DNA of 47,763 nucleotides, taken from Poteriospumella lacustris. Taxonomy: Eukaryota > Sar > Chrysophyceae > Chromulinales > Dinobryaceae. Where the stretch lies: NCBI GenBank assembly GCA_008000375.1, contig SMOI01000246.1, positions 1 through 47,763 of the forward strand. The letters run 5' to 3'. The notes under the pieces were generated by a model. The model had not been told where the DNA came from and did not search any database. It saw only the letters and a list, made by a program, of their open reading frames with translations. The first letter of the stretch is position 1. Every line of letters begins with the position of its first letter. The translations under genes and the position numbers were made by a program. This document shows positions 20,398 through 29,875 of the stretch, one piece after another.

Positions 20398-22540
20398 ATG
20401 CCATCTGATAACAAAGAAGAAGAGGACAACAACTTCATTGATTCCAGCTACAAGGCGGGCTTCTGGCAAGTGTATATGTTGGGAGTCGCGATGATTATTA
20501 CTGGCCCTTTTTCGGACTGGAATCATGGTAAGTGTCTTTCTCTTGTCCACGAAGCTATGGTTTTTCTAACACATTCTGTTCAGGCTTTGTTGCTGGGTTT
20601 GGAGGCTACATGATTGTGTATACTATCATTGTGTTGGGATACGCCTTTCTCATCTTCAGTTTGGCGGAGATGACGTCAACGGTCGCGTTTGCTTCCGGTG
20701 CGTACGGCTATGTCCGTTGTACCATTGGGCCAATGTATGGGTATTTGGTGGGTTGCTGTGAGCTCATCGAGAACAACTTCATCACGTTGTGTTGCGTCTA
20801 CACGGTGACGTTGTCGATCACCGCGGTGACGGAAATGGACCGTAACTACGAACCGTTGTGGATGTTTCTCGTGTACCTCGCCACCTTGGCCATCCACTTG
20901 CCCGGTGGCAAGTATTTCTGGCGTTCTATGTATGCCTTGTTTGCTTTTACCATGACCGCGTTGTTTCTGTATTTGTTCACGGTGTGGGTGACCCAGCCGA
21001 AGATTTGGTCCGCAGATTTGACCAACGCGAAACACAACAAGTTTGAAGGCGGTGCGGTCTCGATGTTGCAACAACTCTTCCGTCCAACATGGTTCTACAT
21101 TGGCATTGAATGCATCACCGTGACGGGCAAGAACATGACGGATGGGACGAAGGTACTGCCGAAAGCCCTCATCGCCGTGTTTGGCACCGTGTTTCTCGTG
21201 TGTACGGCGATCATGATCACGACGGCGGCGTATTTCCAACAGTTTGTGGGTATGATGTCGTGGAAGGATCTGGCATTGACGGTGTTTGCACCGTTGACGT
21301 TTGGCTACCAAGATGGGTTGAAAATGGGTTCGAAAGCGGTGTATTGCTTCACGATCATTTCCAGTTTCGGGTCGGTGTTGGGCTTCCATTACACGTCGAC
21401 GCATGTGATGCAAGCAATGGCCTTGTCCGGTCTGTTGCCCCCGGTGTTGAAGCGTTGGTCGGGTCCGAGTAAAGTGCCAGTGAATGCCCTGGTCGTCAGC
21501 GCCGTGGTGCAGTACTGTATTCTCGTCATCGGTTGGTCGGTGTCCACGGCGCCACCGTTCTTCACCGTGTGTATTCTCTCGTCGTGTTTTGTGTATTTCG
21601 GGACGTTTGGGGCCTTCTTGTCGTTCCGTTATCGCTTTGGGCATATGCCACGGTTGTTCACGAGTCCAACGGGTCTGTTCGGTGGCATCTTCGGCATCGT
21701 GTTGTTCGCCTTCGTCTTCTTCGTCGTCTCCATCGTGAACATTGAAGACCAAGCGATTTACTACTTCTTGGGCTACATGGCCGCGTGTCTGGTGTATTAC
21801 ATTCTCGTGGCCGAGAAGCGTCAGTTCTTTTCGCCGGAAGAACAGAAGCGTTTCTTGAAGGCGTACATTCTGAACGGTAAGTGTCTGCCCCCTGCGTGTG
21901 AGCGTGTGCTCCTGTGCGGCTGTGCGTGTACTCATCCTGTCTTTGTCTCTGTATTGGTATCTGTATCGGTCTCTGTGCGTGTCCGTCTCCCACAGCTAAG
22001 ACGAAGAAAGCCGCGAACTACACGATCCTGGAGAGCATTTACCTGGCGTTCAACTGTTTGGCGACGAACGAGAGCTCGACGTCGCACCACTCGAAGCAGT
22101 CGAAGATGAGCAATGCGCCGTCGAAGAACGGCAAGTCGTCGATGGCGACCTCGATCGCCTCGTCTACGGCGCCAAAACACCCTGACGATGGTCCCGATGG
22201 TGGAGAAGGCCACGGTCATGTCCAACTGGTCGCGGCCAAGTTGAACAGTGTCGCTCCCGCCGAGTCGGTGGGGTCGTCGCTGCGTGCGGCGTCAATCGTG
22301 ACGGCGAGTACGCGTGCCTCGCACAGGGTCGGTGTAGCGCCTGCCCCCGTCGTGTCGGCGGAACATAACCCCGCCGTGACCCCCGCACGACGCGTGACGT
22401 GGTCGGGAAAGGTGCTGGACAACGCGGAGAGTGTCAAGTTCTTGACCATGATGACGTCGACGAAGAACAAAGACGACGTCTTGTCGGCCTTTCCGGATCT
22501 GTTGATTCCCACCACGACGCAGCAAGAGGAGCTCGCGTAA
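20398..22540 (+). CDS. APC-superfamily permease, EAT (ethanolamine transporter-like) family; paralogue A
   Basis: Three exons, 20398-20527, 20584-21876 and 21996-22540 (introns 56 and 119 bp), giving 655 residues. The start MPSDNKEEEDNNF aligns with the starts of paralogues B and C. GPFSDWNHGFVAGFGGY opens the first membrane helix, followed by LAEMTSTVAFASGAYGYVR, the substrate-site region typical of the EAT branch of amino acid-polyamine-organocation transporters. About twelve hydrophobic segments run to residue 460. A charged Ser/Ala-rich cytosolic tail of about 180 residues then ends with a block (WSGKVLDNAESVKFLTMMTS) shared with B and C. It should import amines or amino acids at a membrane; substrate is not predictable. 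It lacks the first intron of B and C and is clearly more diverged from both in the membrane domain. Confidence 0.9.
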
Positions 22541-22883
22541 GCCCGCCCCCTCCCTCTCCCCCTCACGAACTCGTCGCCATCACTAATCACTTACGCCTCC
22601 CTCTCTCCCTCTCTCAACGACGCCATTCCTCTTCCCGTTGCATTCCTTCTCGTCCCTTTGCTTTGCATTACGGTTCATTCTTACTGACTGTTATTGGTTT
22701 ACATCGGTGATGGGCCGGTGGGCGCTATCGGTGAGCGTCGTCTCCTCTACAACGGTAGCCCCCTCCACCCCCACATACAATGTGCATCGCTGTCTGTTTT
22801 GTCGGCTCCTGCCAACGTCTCCTTTGGTCGCCATCGGTGACCACACCTCTCCGTCTCTCTCCGTCTCTCTCCGTCTCTCTTCG

Positions 22884-22889
<6 letters not shown>

Positions 22890-22968
<79 letters not shown>
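22890..22968. repeat. (CT)n dinucleotide microsatellite, about 39 units
   Basis: An uninterrupted run of CT, flanked on the left by degenerate CCGTCTCTCT repeats. It lies 350 bp downstream of the permease A stop codon. Confidence 0.95.
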
Positions 22969-22973
<5 letters not shown>

Positions 22974-24470
22974 GTCTCTGTTATACGGCTTTCTCCGTCC
23001 AGTCCTGGGCCTCTGTTTCGTTGGCGTCTTCGCTGTGGTGACGCACCTCTCTCGTCAGCTATACATACACTTACACACACAACACTTTCCAGACCACCCT
23101 ACGCGGTCCATTCGTTTCGTTTGTTATTCGGTTATTCGTTGTATACGACCCACCTCTCTGTATTGGCCTTCGCTTGCTTGTTCTATGACGTTACCCCGCC
23201 CCCCATTGTACTTGCTATATCACGTTACCCTATTGCACCGTTCGTTGCTGTACCCTGCGCTGTCCTGTTATGTCTCTGTCTCTGTCTGTGTCTCTCGGTG
23301 TGTCTGTTGGTGTCTCTCTGTGTCTCTCTCCGATGCCTACAGGCGGTACAGTATCTGCTGTACCGCCGCCGTCGCGCCCTGACAGCCCGTTTCTCTCATC
23401 TCCATCTCTGTTGTCGATCGTCATTTGTTGCCGACGTTGTCGCTTACCGTCTCCGTCCTCGTCTTCGACGCGGGACGGTCTTGTTATTCACTGGTCTCCC
23501 CTCCCCCCCCCCCCCGTGTCTGTTTCCGCGCTGGTCATTCGTCGCCGCGCTCTGTCTTCGCCCACTGTTAACCGCCGCCGTGCGTATCAAGCATCATCTC
23601 GCCCCCAGCCCCAGCCCCAGGTCTCTCCCTGTGGCCTGTGGCCAGCCCCGCTCTCTACACGTTGGTGCTCCTCTGTATCTCCCCCCCCCATCCTGCCCCC
23701 GTTCCCAGCCGCGTATCTCCCCCGTGTGATCTACACCCACCGCCTGGCGTCGTCATGGTCTCTTCCGTTTCTGCCATTGTTGCGTCGCGTCTCGCCCCAT
23801 CCTCCCCCGTCGGTCTCGCTCCCTGTCGTCTCCCGAGGCCCCTGGTCTGTTTCATTGTCTCATCAACCCCTCCCCTCCCTTTCCTCCCCTGTGTCGTCTC
23901 TGTGTGTCCTCGTCGCTGTGTATGTGAGTCTCAGTGGCGTGTCAGCTGTTTCTGTTTTCGAGGTGGCCTCTCTGGTGGCCCTCTCTCCCTCTCTCTATCG
24001 CTGAACACGTACGTCGCTTGTGTCGTCTAGCGCTGCGCTTATTCCCCCCAGTCTCCCCTTTCCCGTCGCTTCTTATGATTGTTTTCACTGTTTTTTGCTT
24101 CTTTGTCGCGGTGGTGCGAGGTGGTGCGCTGTCCACTGTCCACTCCCTCGCCCCCACCCCCACCCCCACCGAGGCACACGCAGACAGCAGTGTGGTGTTT
24201 CTCAGTGGTCGGATGGGCCTTTGTTTCGTTTCTAAAAACCGTTTTGTTGTTGATGTGGGGATTCGCCTTCGTTCGTTGGGTGTGTGTGGCAGTAGCCTGG
24301 ACGGTCGTGCTGTGACGCAGAGCGAGGGGTGAGTACACCGCTGCCGTCGGTGGCCTACCCCACGTACGAACCGCTTCCCAGTGCGCGGCGCTCCCACTGA
24401 TGTCCCCCATTCCCGCAGTGCTTCTTTCCTGTTGCAGTTGTTTGTCTCTTTTCGTCTCATTCGTTGTGAG

Positions 24471-24514
24471 GATACTGGCTGGCTGGCTGGCTGGCTAGCT
24501 GGCTAGCTGGCTTG
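24471..24514. repeat. (GGCT)n tetranucleotide microsatellite
   Basis: About ten units of GGCT, with AGCT variants, in the intergenic region. No associated gene. Confidence 0.9.
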
Positions 24515-25096
24515 CAGTGTCCCCACGTTTACCTTCTCTACCCCCCCCCCTCGCGAATTGCACTTGATACACAGTCAGTTGTATGCAGTGCATACACGGT
24601 ATACGCGTGGCCGTTTGCGCGTGTGTGTGCTTGTGCGTGTGAATGTCTTTGTCTCGGTCTCTGTCTCTGTTTCGGCCTGTGTCGGAAGCTCGTCGCCACG
24701 GTGCGACGGTGGCTTGTTCAACTCTTTTGGCTCTTCTATGGGTTCTTGTTGCGGTGACGAGGGAAGGCAGCGGCAGCGTGAGAGCCCTCTGCACAGTGCC
24801 TGCCCGCCCTTAGTCTCGCTGTTGCCCATGCTCCCCGGTCCCGCTCAGCGAGCGAATGTATCGTCGTCGTTACGTAACTACTTCTTCTTCCTCTTCTTCG
24901 TCTTCTACTGCGCTTCGAATGGACAGGGGTGTGGGGTTCGCTAGAGTTGACAGCGGAGGACACGCACGGCAGAGGACATGCACGCATGTGTGTTCGGGGA
25001 CCAGTAAACAGGCAGCGTGTGTATCAAGCAAGGGTAAAGTAATTAATGAGGAATGGTGAATAACTCTATATAGGGATACGAGTTTACTACGTTTGT

Positions 25097-26293
25097 TCAC
25101 GTCTGTTCTTCTGCTGGTACCGAGGCAGCAACAACCCCGCCCTCGTCTTCCGTCGCGTCGGAAGGTTCTCTCTTACGCTTTCTACTCATTACTTTGTGAT
25201 TCTGGTCTAAGACCGCCTCGATGGTCATTTTACCATCGAGGAAGTCATGCACGAGTTGAATATCTTCGGCATCCATTCCGCATGAATGATGCGGCTGCAC
25301 CATCAACAGGTTCGGGTGCTCAAGAAGCCAATCGACCAGTACGACACGGTTTCCATTTCGGGACACATAGAGGTCGAAGTAAGACATGATCTCATCGTCA
25401 ATCCAGATAATCTTCTGTGTGGGGTTACGATCAACCCAACGAAACACTTGGACTTCTTTGTCTGGATCCTCCACATATACGTCTCGACCGTGTTTAAACC
25501 AATCCAAATTCACCGATGGTGCATACTCAACCGTTGCACGTTCGCCCCAGTACGTCATCCAACGAACTTCCGCCTTACCCGAACGTGACCATTGGTTGAT
25601 CTGGTTGATCGCCGACGTCTTGTCAGTTGGAAACTTTGCTCCTCGTGGGTATCGAATGCACCCGTCAATGTCCAAGAGAATCAGTGGTTTCTCCTCGCCA
25701 TCGGTAGGAACAGGTGGCATGACCCATTTGGGCTTGGTAAGTCTCAACAACTCGTGGTCCACATCGCGTACGTTCGGGTTGGGGCAGAATCCTTTGCATC
25801 CTTCAAACAGCTCGTTAAACAACAACGCCCGGTTGTGTTTTTCCACCGCCGTCGATGGCATCGCTCCTTGCAGAAACAGATCGACTGTGCTCATGTCGCA
25901 ATCATCCAGGGGAGGGAACCACAAGATATGGTCGACAGAAAGCAGATCATTAGGGACGTCTTTGTTGGCCACAAGCACTACGCACCTTCCAAAGCCACTT
26001 CGCGTCCACAAAGGCCCCACCCATGTCGTCAGTTTACACAGCTCAAAGGGTTCGAACCCAAATGATTCATCGACGGGAACCTTATCCACCCATTGAACTT
26101 CTGCTTGCCCTGATCGGAAGACATTGTTGATGTGCTCAACAATCGTAGCAGAGAAACTACTCAACGGCGACAAGAGTATCAACGGAATGGATGGCTGATC
26201 GTTCGATTCAGGACATGCTTGTGTGAATTTTGGAATGAACCCGGAGGATTTTATTGAACTTTCGATAGCGATGACGGTAACGCACCAGTCCAC
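25097..26293 (-). CDS. Tandem HAD-like protein: degenerate N-terminal copy plus catalytic C-terminal copy
   Basis: Up to 398 residues. The C-terminal half (about residues 200-375) has HAD-phosphatase-like motifs: LILLDIDGCI (D208, D210), VRWMTYWGE (T247) and IIWIDDE (D299/D300). The layout resembles the small HAD domains found in RNA-repair and other stand-alone proteins. The N-terminal half is a diverged duplicate: INNVFRSGQAEVQW aligns with INQWSRSGKAEVRW, and DLFLQGAMPSTAVEKHN with DFLDGKMTIEAVLDQNH. In it LLDIDG is replaced by LLSPLS, so this copy cannot be a phosphatase. A basic C-terminal SRKRKREP may be a nuclear signal. The open frame begins at a GTG and the first in-frame ATG is only at 25894, inside copy 1, so a short upstream exon is probably missing from this model. 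Substrate unknown. Confidence 0.65.
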   Translation of the reverse strand: MDWCVTVIAIESSIKSSGFIPKFTQACPESNDQPSIPLILLSPLSSFSATIVEHINNVFRSGQAEVQWVDKVPVDESFGFEPFELCKLTTWVGPLWTRSGFGRCVVLVANKDVPNDLLSVDHILWFPPLDDCDMSTVDLFLQGAMPSTAVEKHNRALLFNELFEGCKGFCPNPNVRDVDHELLRLTKPKWVMPPVPTDGEEKPLILLDIDGCIRYPRGAKFPTDKTSAINQINQWSRSGKAEVRWMTYWGERATVEYAPSVNLDWFKHGRDVYVEDPDKEVQVFRWVDRNPTQKIIWIDDEIMSYFDLYVSRNGNRVVLVDWLLEHPNLLMVQPHHSCGMDAEDIQLVHDFLDGKMTIEAVLDQNHKVMSRKRKREPSDATEDEGGVVAASVPAEEQT

Positions 26294-26690
26294 TGGTCCA
26301 CTGGAGGCAGAACCAGTGTGGAGGGGGTTGGGGGGGGGGCGTTTTCAGGCCCTTCGTCCTCCTCACATTGGTCCTCGCCCTTGTAGCGGACCGATTATGG
26401 CTCTTATATCGTCTCACTATAGAATGGCCAACGCGTTCCTCGTTTCTCAGTCGCAAACCGTTGATGCTCCCCTCTTAGCTTATTTAAAACCCTGGCGAAG
26501 GAAAATTGTGAATTACTCCGAACAGCTGGCGCAGCTAAAATTGATTCGTTCGAAGTTGGGTTGTAGTTAAAGTTCAAATAGGAGCAGTGTCATCAACGAG
26601 TTGACAACCACAAAAGAAGAAGTACAGTTCTGAAGTCAGAGAAAGGAAGGGGTAGGGAGAGAGGGGCTTGGAGGGCTGGACGATGAGGTG

Positions 26691-26878
26691 GCTTCGCTCG
26701 ATCGGTATTGTCGTGGTATATATACCTCGGGAGCGTCGCGCAAATGGACTTTCCCGTATCATACACCAGCGACAAAGACTTGTTTATAACAGATGGCGCA
26801 TCGCTGGGTGGGGCGAGCGATATCCCAAAAGGATACCTATTGATGGTCATCCGTACCCGACAGGACGCAACGCAGTGA
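26691..26878 (+). pseudogene. Probable alanine-aminotransferase-like gene fragment
   Basis: One plus frame reads MDFPVSYTSDKDLFITDGAS (from 26744), then about 20 residues, then VIRTRQDATQ and a TGA at 26876-26878. Alanine aminotransferases have a block of the form RDGFPA...IFLTDGAS followed some 20-25 residues later by a DG/DA before PIPQYP; the fragment matches that order and spacing. Just upstream the neighbouring frame gives VVYIPRER, similar to the preceding family segment, which suggests a frameshift near 26730. No other part of the enzyme is visible on either side, so this would be a dead relic. The match is from memory of the family motif, not from a search. Confidence 0.4.
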
Positions 26879-28676
26879 ATGAGTTGTGGATATAGACGTA
26901 TGCAGGTGGGTAGATCAATCAATCAAAAGATGCCAAGGGTTCCTTCCCTCACAGGAAGGAAACACCACCGATGGCTCAATGAAGGAAACGTATACAAGTA
27001 CATGGCGACGCGGCAGAGAGGACACAATGCGGGGAGGGGCGATGGGGCGATGGGATAACAGATAACGACGAACAACGTACAACATCGGCATGCCTGCGGT
27101 GCATGCCGTACACACTGCGTATACCACAGGGAAAGAACAACGACAACAACATGCGGAGAGAGAACAATTTACGACAAATTACACTGTCCCCTCGACGACG
27201 AGTAGACCTGCGTACCGTTGGTCGTGCGGGCTGCATCGATCTGACAGGTCATTAAACCGTAGTAGCTTCAGTGCTTGTACCCTTTGTTTGCGTTGACGGC
27301 AGAGGGGGGTGGGAAGAAGAGAGAGACAGCGAGAGAGACAGAGCGAGAGAGGGAGGTTTGGAGAGGTTGTATTGGCACAAGAGTGTAACGTCGCACCGCA
27401 TAGCAATTGGTGCGACGGGGACAAAAGAAAGAAAAAAGAATGTGTAGCACTACGACGGCAGAAGAGGGAAGTCTGTGTGACGTCTCTGTGTGTGTATTTG
27501 TGTGTGTATGGGTGCAGTGACCAGGTCACTACTGGTGACGTCCCGTGGAAAGAAAGGTCAAGTCAAACGTGTCCACCAAATGGCTCACGAAGGAGAGAAA
27601 ACAAAGACAAATCACTGACTACACGGCAGCAAGTGTGCACAGAAAGAGCGAGAGAGGGAGAGGGGGTTGGGCAATAAATGTGTGCAGGCGAAGAAGAGAG
27701 ACAGACCCGGTGAGGACACGGTGGGGCAGTTATTGAAAGAGAAGACACACACACACACGCAACGATCTTCGGTAGAAACAGAACAAGACGATCACAATGA
27801 CAAGTAACACTACAACGACGACGCCGAACAAACAAGACGAACAGCGACGAGGTCATATGCAGATGAAAAACGAAACCAATCCATACACGAGTGTACGCTG
27901 GCGGTACATAGATATCGAGAAGAAGGCCAAAGGGGGGACGAGGTTGTTGGCCTTAACAGAAACAGGTGGTGGCGACGAGGCATCGCCCAGAGGCGGTTAA
28001 TGTATTTTTCGTAGATCACAAAGAGGAGAAGACACACACGCTCGCGTATAAGCACTACAGAGAGAGCAATGCAATACTGACCACGATCGATCGAAACGTG
28101 GTCAGCAAACGGTCGTCTACTGAAGGCAGGTTATACGCCAAGGATGAGGCCCAAAGAGTGGAGTGCAGAACGAGGAGGAGGAGGAGACACAAGATGAGAA
28201 AAGTGTACGAAAGAGATGAACGGCGAGGACGAGGACGAGGGCGACGACTACAGTACAACAGAGAGATGCAGATACGCGCAAATGAAGACGACAGCGAACC
28301 GCGGAGAACAAATCAATGAAAACAAAATAAATGAGATCAAATCAACAAATACGAAACAACGCCGAAGCACACAATGGGGGGGGGGCAAAGATGGAACGAG
28401 GAATGTGTGTGTGAGTGTGAGTGTATGTGTACGTTGTGGTTGTTGTTGTGCGTGTATTGGGGCTTCGTATTGCGGAGCGAGACGAAGCCAAACAAAAACT
28501 GGAACGAACAGAGAACAAGCTCTTGGAAAGAAAAGAAAAGAAAAGAAACCCACGACAAGGGAGAGCGAGCGCTGAAACAGAGCGACACATTCGAGAAAGA
28601 GAGACACATACACACCGATAGGATCGATCGACGATCGACGAACCAGGAGATGACCAATCAATACGATAAATGCACA

Positions 28677-28692
28677 CGGTGTTCGAACACCG
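28677..28692. repeat. Perfect 16-bp palindrome CGGTGTTCGAACACCG
   Basis: The sequence is its own reverse complement over 16 bases. It lies in the 3' flank of permease B, with no gene within 1 kb. It could be a dimeric protein-binding site or cruciform; the role is unknown. Confidence 0.6.
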
Positions 28693-29222
28693 GGGGAGAC
28701 CGATATCAGATTGAATATACGTTGAGAGGGAAGCCGAGCAATAAGAGCGAACAGCGGCAATAGAGGAGAGGGCAGGGGACAGAGAGTGGGACAGAGAGCG
28801 GGAGAGAAAGAGAGAAAGAGAACCAGCAGAAGACAGCTGAGGGCTAAACGGGTTGAGAGGAGAAAAGAGTCACGTGGAAAGGTCTTTTGGAATGAATCGA
28901 TACCGTCAAATAAAGGGAACGGGCGGGGAGGAATGAGAGACATGGTCACGAGGGAAATGGCGGTGGATATGGGAATGGGAATGGGGACGGGGAGTGAGAA
29001 GCGGGAAGAATTGCGAGCGGCACAGACACAAGATCACAAACACGCAGCCAGACTGGCTATCAAGGGAGAAAGAAGAGAGACAAAGGAGAGAAGAGACACA
29101 AGAAGAGCGAGAGCGAGAGCGAGAGAGCGAGAAGAGACCGGGCACGACGTAATCGAAACGAACGTAGAGAGAGCAACGAATAGCAGCACATCGACTTCCA
29201 CGGGATACAACACAGAGACAAC

Positions 29223-29280
29223 TTCAATCGCTCTTGCATTACTTATACGCATCAGCTGAGCGGACACAAGAGCGATTGAA
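29223..29280. repeat. 14-bp perfect inverted repeat with 30-nt loop
   Basis: The arms TTCAATCGCTCTTG (29223-29236) and CAAGAGCGATTGAA (29267-29280) are exact reverse complements. In RNA they would form a 14-bp stem. The element lies about 600 bp downstream of the permease B stop codon, within its likely 3' flank. Confidence 0.6.
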
Positions 29281-29875
29281 TCAACGGAAAGTATGAGAAA
29301 AGGGAAGGGAATACCGTCAGCTATCAAAGTGCGAAGGCCAACAAAACAGGTCGACAGAGGAGCATATTTGGACAGGAGAAAGGAGAAAGCAGAGGAAACA
29401 GAGAGAAAAAAACACGCCGCATGAGGAAAGAACAACAACAACGCAGAAAGCAATGCGTGAAGGGCGGGGGGGTTGTACCACCAAACAAACCAATAAGGAA
29501 ACGAAACGAAACGAACCCCACGCGAACAGGCAAAAACAATAAAAAGACTGAACCAGATAGCCGGACACCACGCCACACCGATAGGAAAGACAAATAAAGC
29601 GCGCTGGTGCTGCCCGGTGCAATGATGCGGTCACCAAAATGAATCAATGAATACTCAAACGGACAAGAGGAGAGGGGTGCGACCGATACCGAAACGATCT
29701 CTACAGCGGACGAAGGGTGCCAAAGAGAGGAAAGGAAATGAGAATTGTGGCATGACGAAGAGGTAGGTGAGGAGAAGCAGCAAAAGAGAAAGGCGAGCGA
29801 CCAAGCGCTTCGTCGATGAACGTGGGGGCCAAGGCTACGAGTTTGTCTTTCCCTTTTCATCGGGGAAAAGGTGTT

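Larger units (their letters stand above)
22541..25096. other. Long pyrimidine-rich 3' flank of permease A
   Basis: About 2.5 kb without a convincing gene. The sense strand is strongly C/T-rich to about 24,400 and contains a (CT)39 run at 22890-22968, TCTCTGTCTCTG-type repeats near 23270-23330, a 13-C run at 23503-23515, a (GGCT)n run at 24471-24514 and a 10-C run at 24541-24550. Long open frames here (up to 363 codons) are low-complexity translations of these tracts. It could be an unusually long 3' UTR or a non-coding transcript; the sequence cannot decide. Confidence 0.55.
26294..29875. other. Long region between the HAD gene and permease B: mostly permease B 3' flank
   Basis: About 3.6 kb without a complete gene. 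It holds a possible aminotransferase relic (26691-26878), an unexplained short plus-strand frame at 26424-26570, and from about 27,300 to 29,870 a purine-rich plus strand (pyrimidine-rich in the sense of permease B). Also present are a 16-bp palindrome (28677-28692), a 14-bp inverted repeat (29223-29280), (GA)-type microsatellites and a 9-10 G run near 28377. Long open frames here are low-complexity. Confidence 0.5.

Noticed and set aside
20676-21935. 419-codon minus-strand open frame opposite permease A
   Set aside because: Antisense shadow of the membrane exon; no recognisable product, and paralogues B and C have the same situation.
22638-24332. Several long plus-strand open frames (up to 363 codons)
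   Set aside because: They translate CT-rich microsatellites into Ser/Leu/Pro runs; open in all frames because stops are rare in C/T-only sequence.
26047-26058. GGGTTCGAACCC resembling a tRNA B box
   Set aside because: It is inside the HAD coding frame (FGFEP) and no cloverleaf can be formed around it.
26223-26570. 115-codon plus-strand frame over the HAD 5' end (includes MANAFLVSQSQTVD...)
   Set aside because: Partly antisense to HAD; the downstream 48 codons look protein-like but match nothing known and have no independent support.
27309-29860. Open frames on both strands in the permease B 3' flank
   Set aside because: Low-complexity Arg/Glu or Phe/Leu/Ser translations of purine/pyrimidine tracts, with no domain or codon-bias support.
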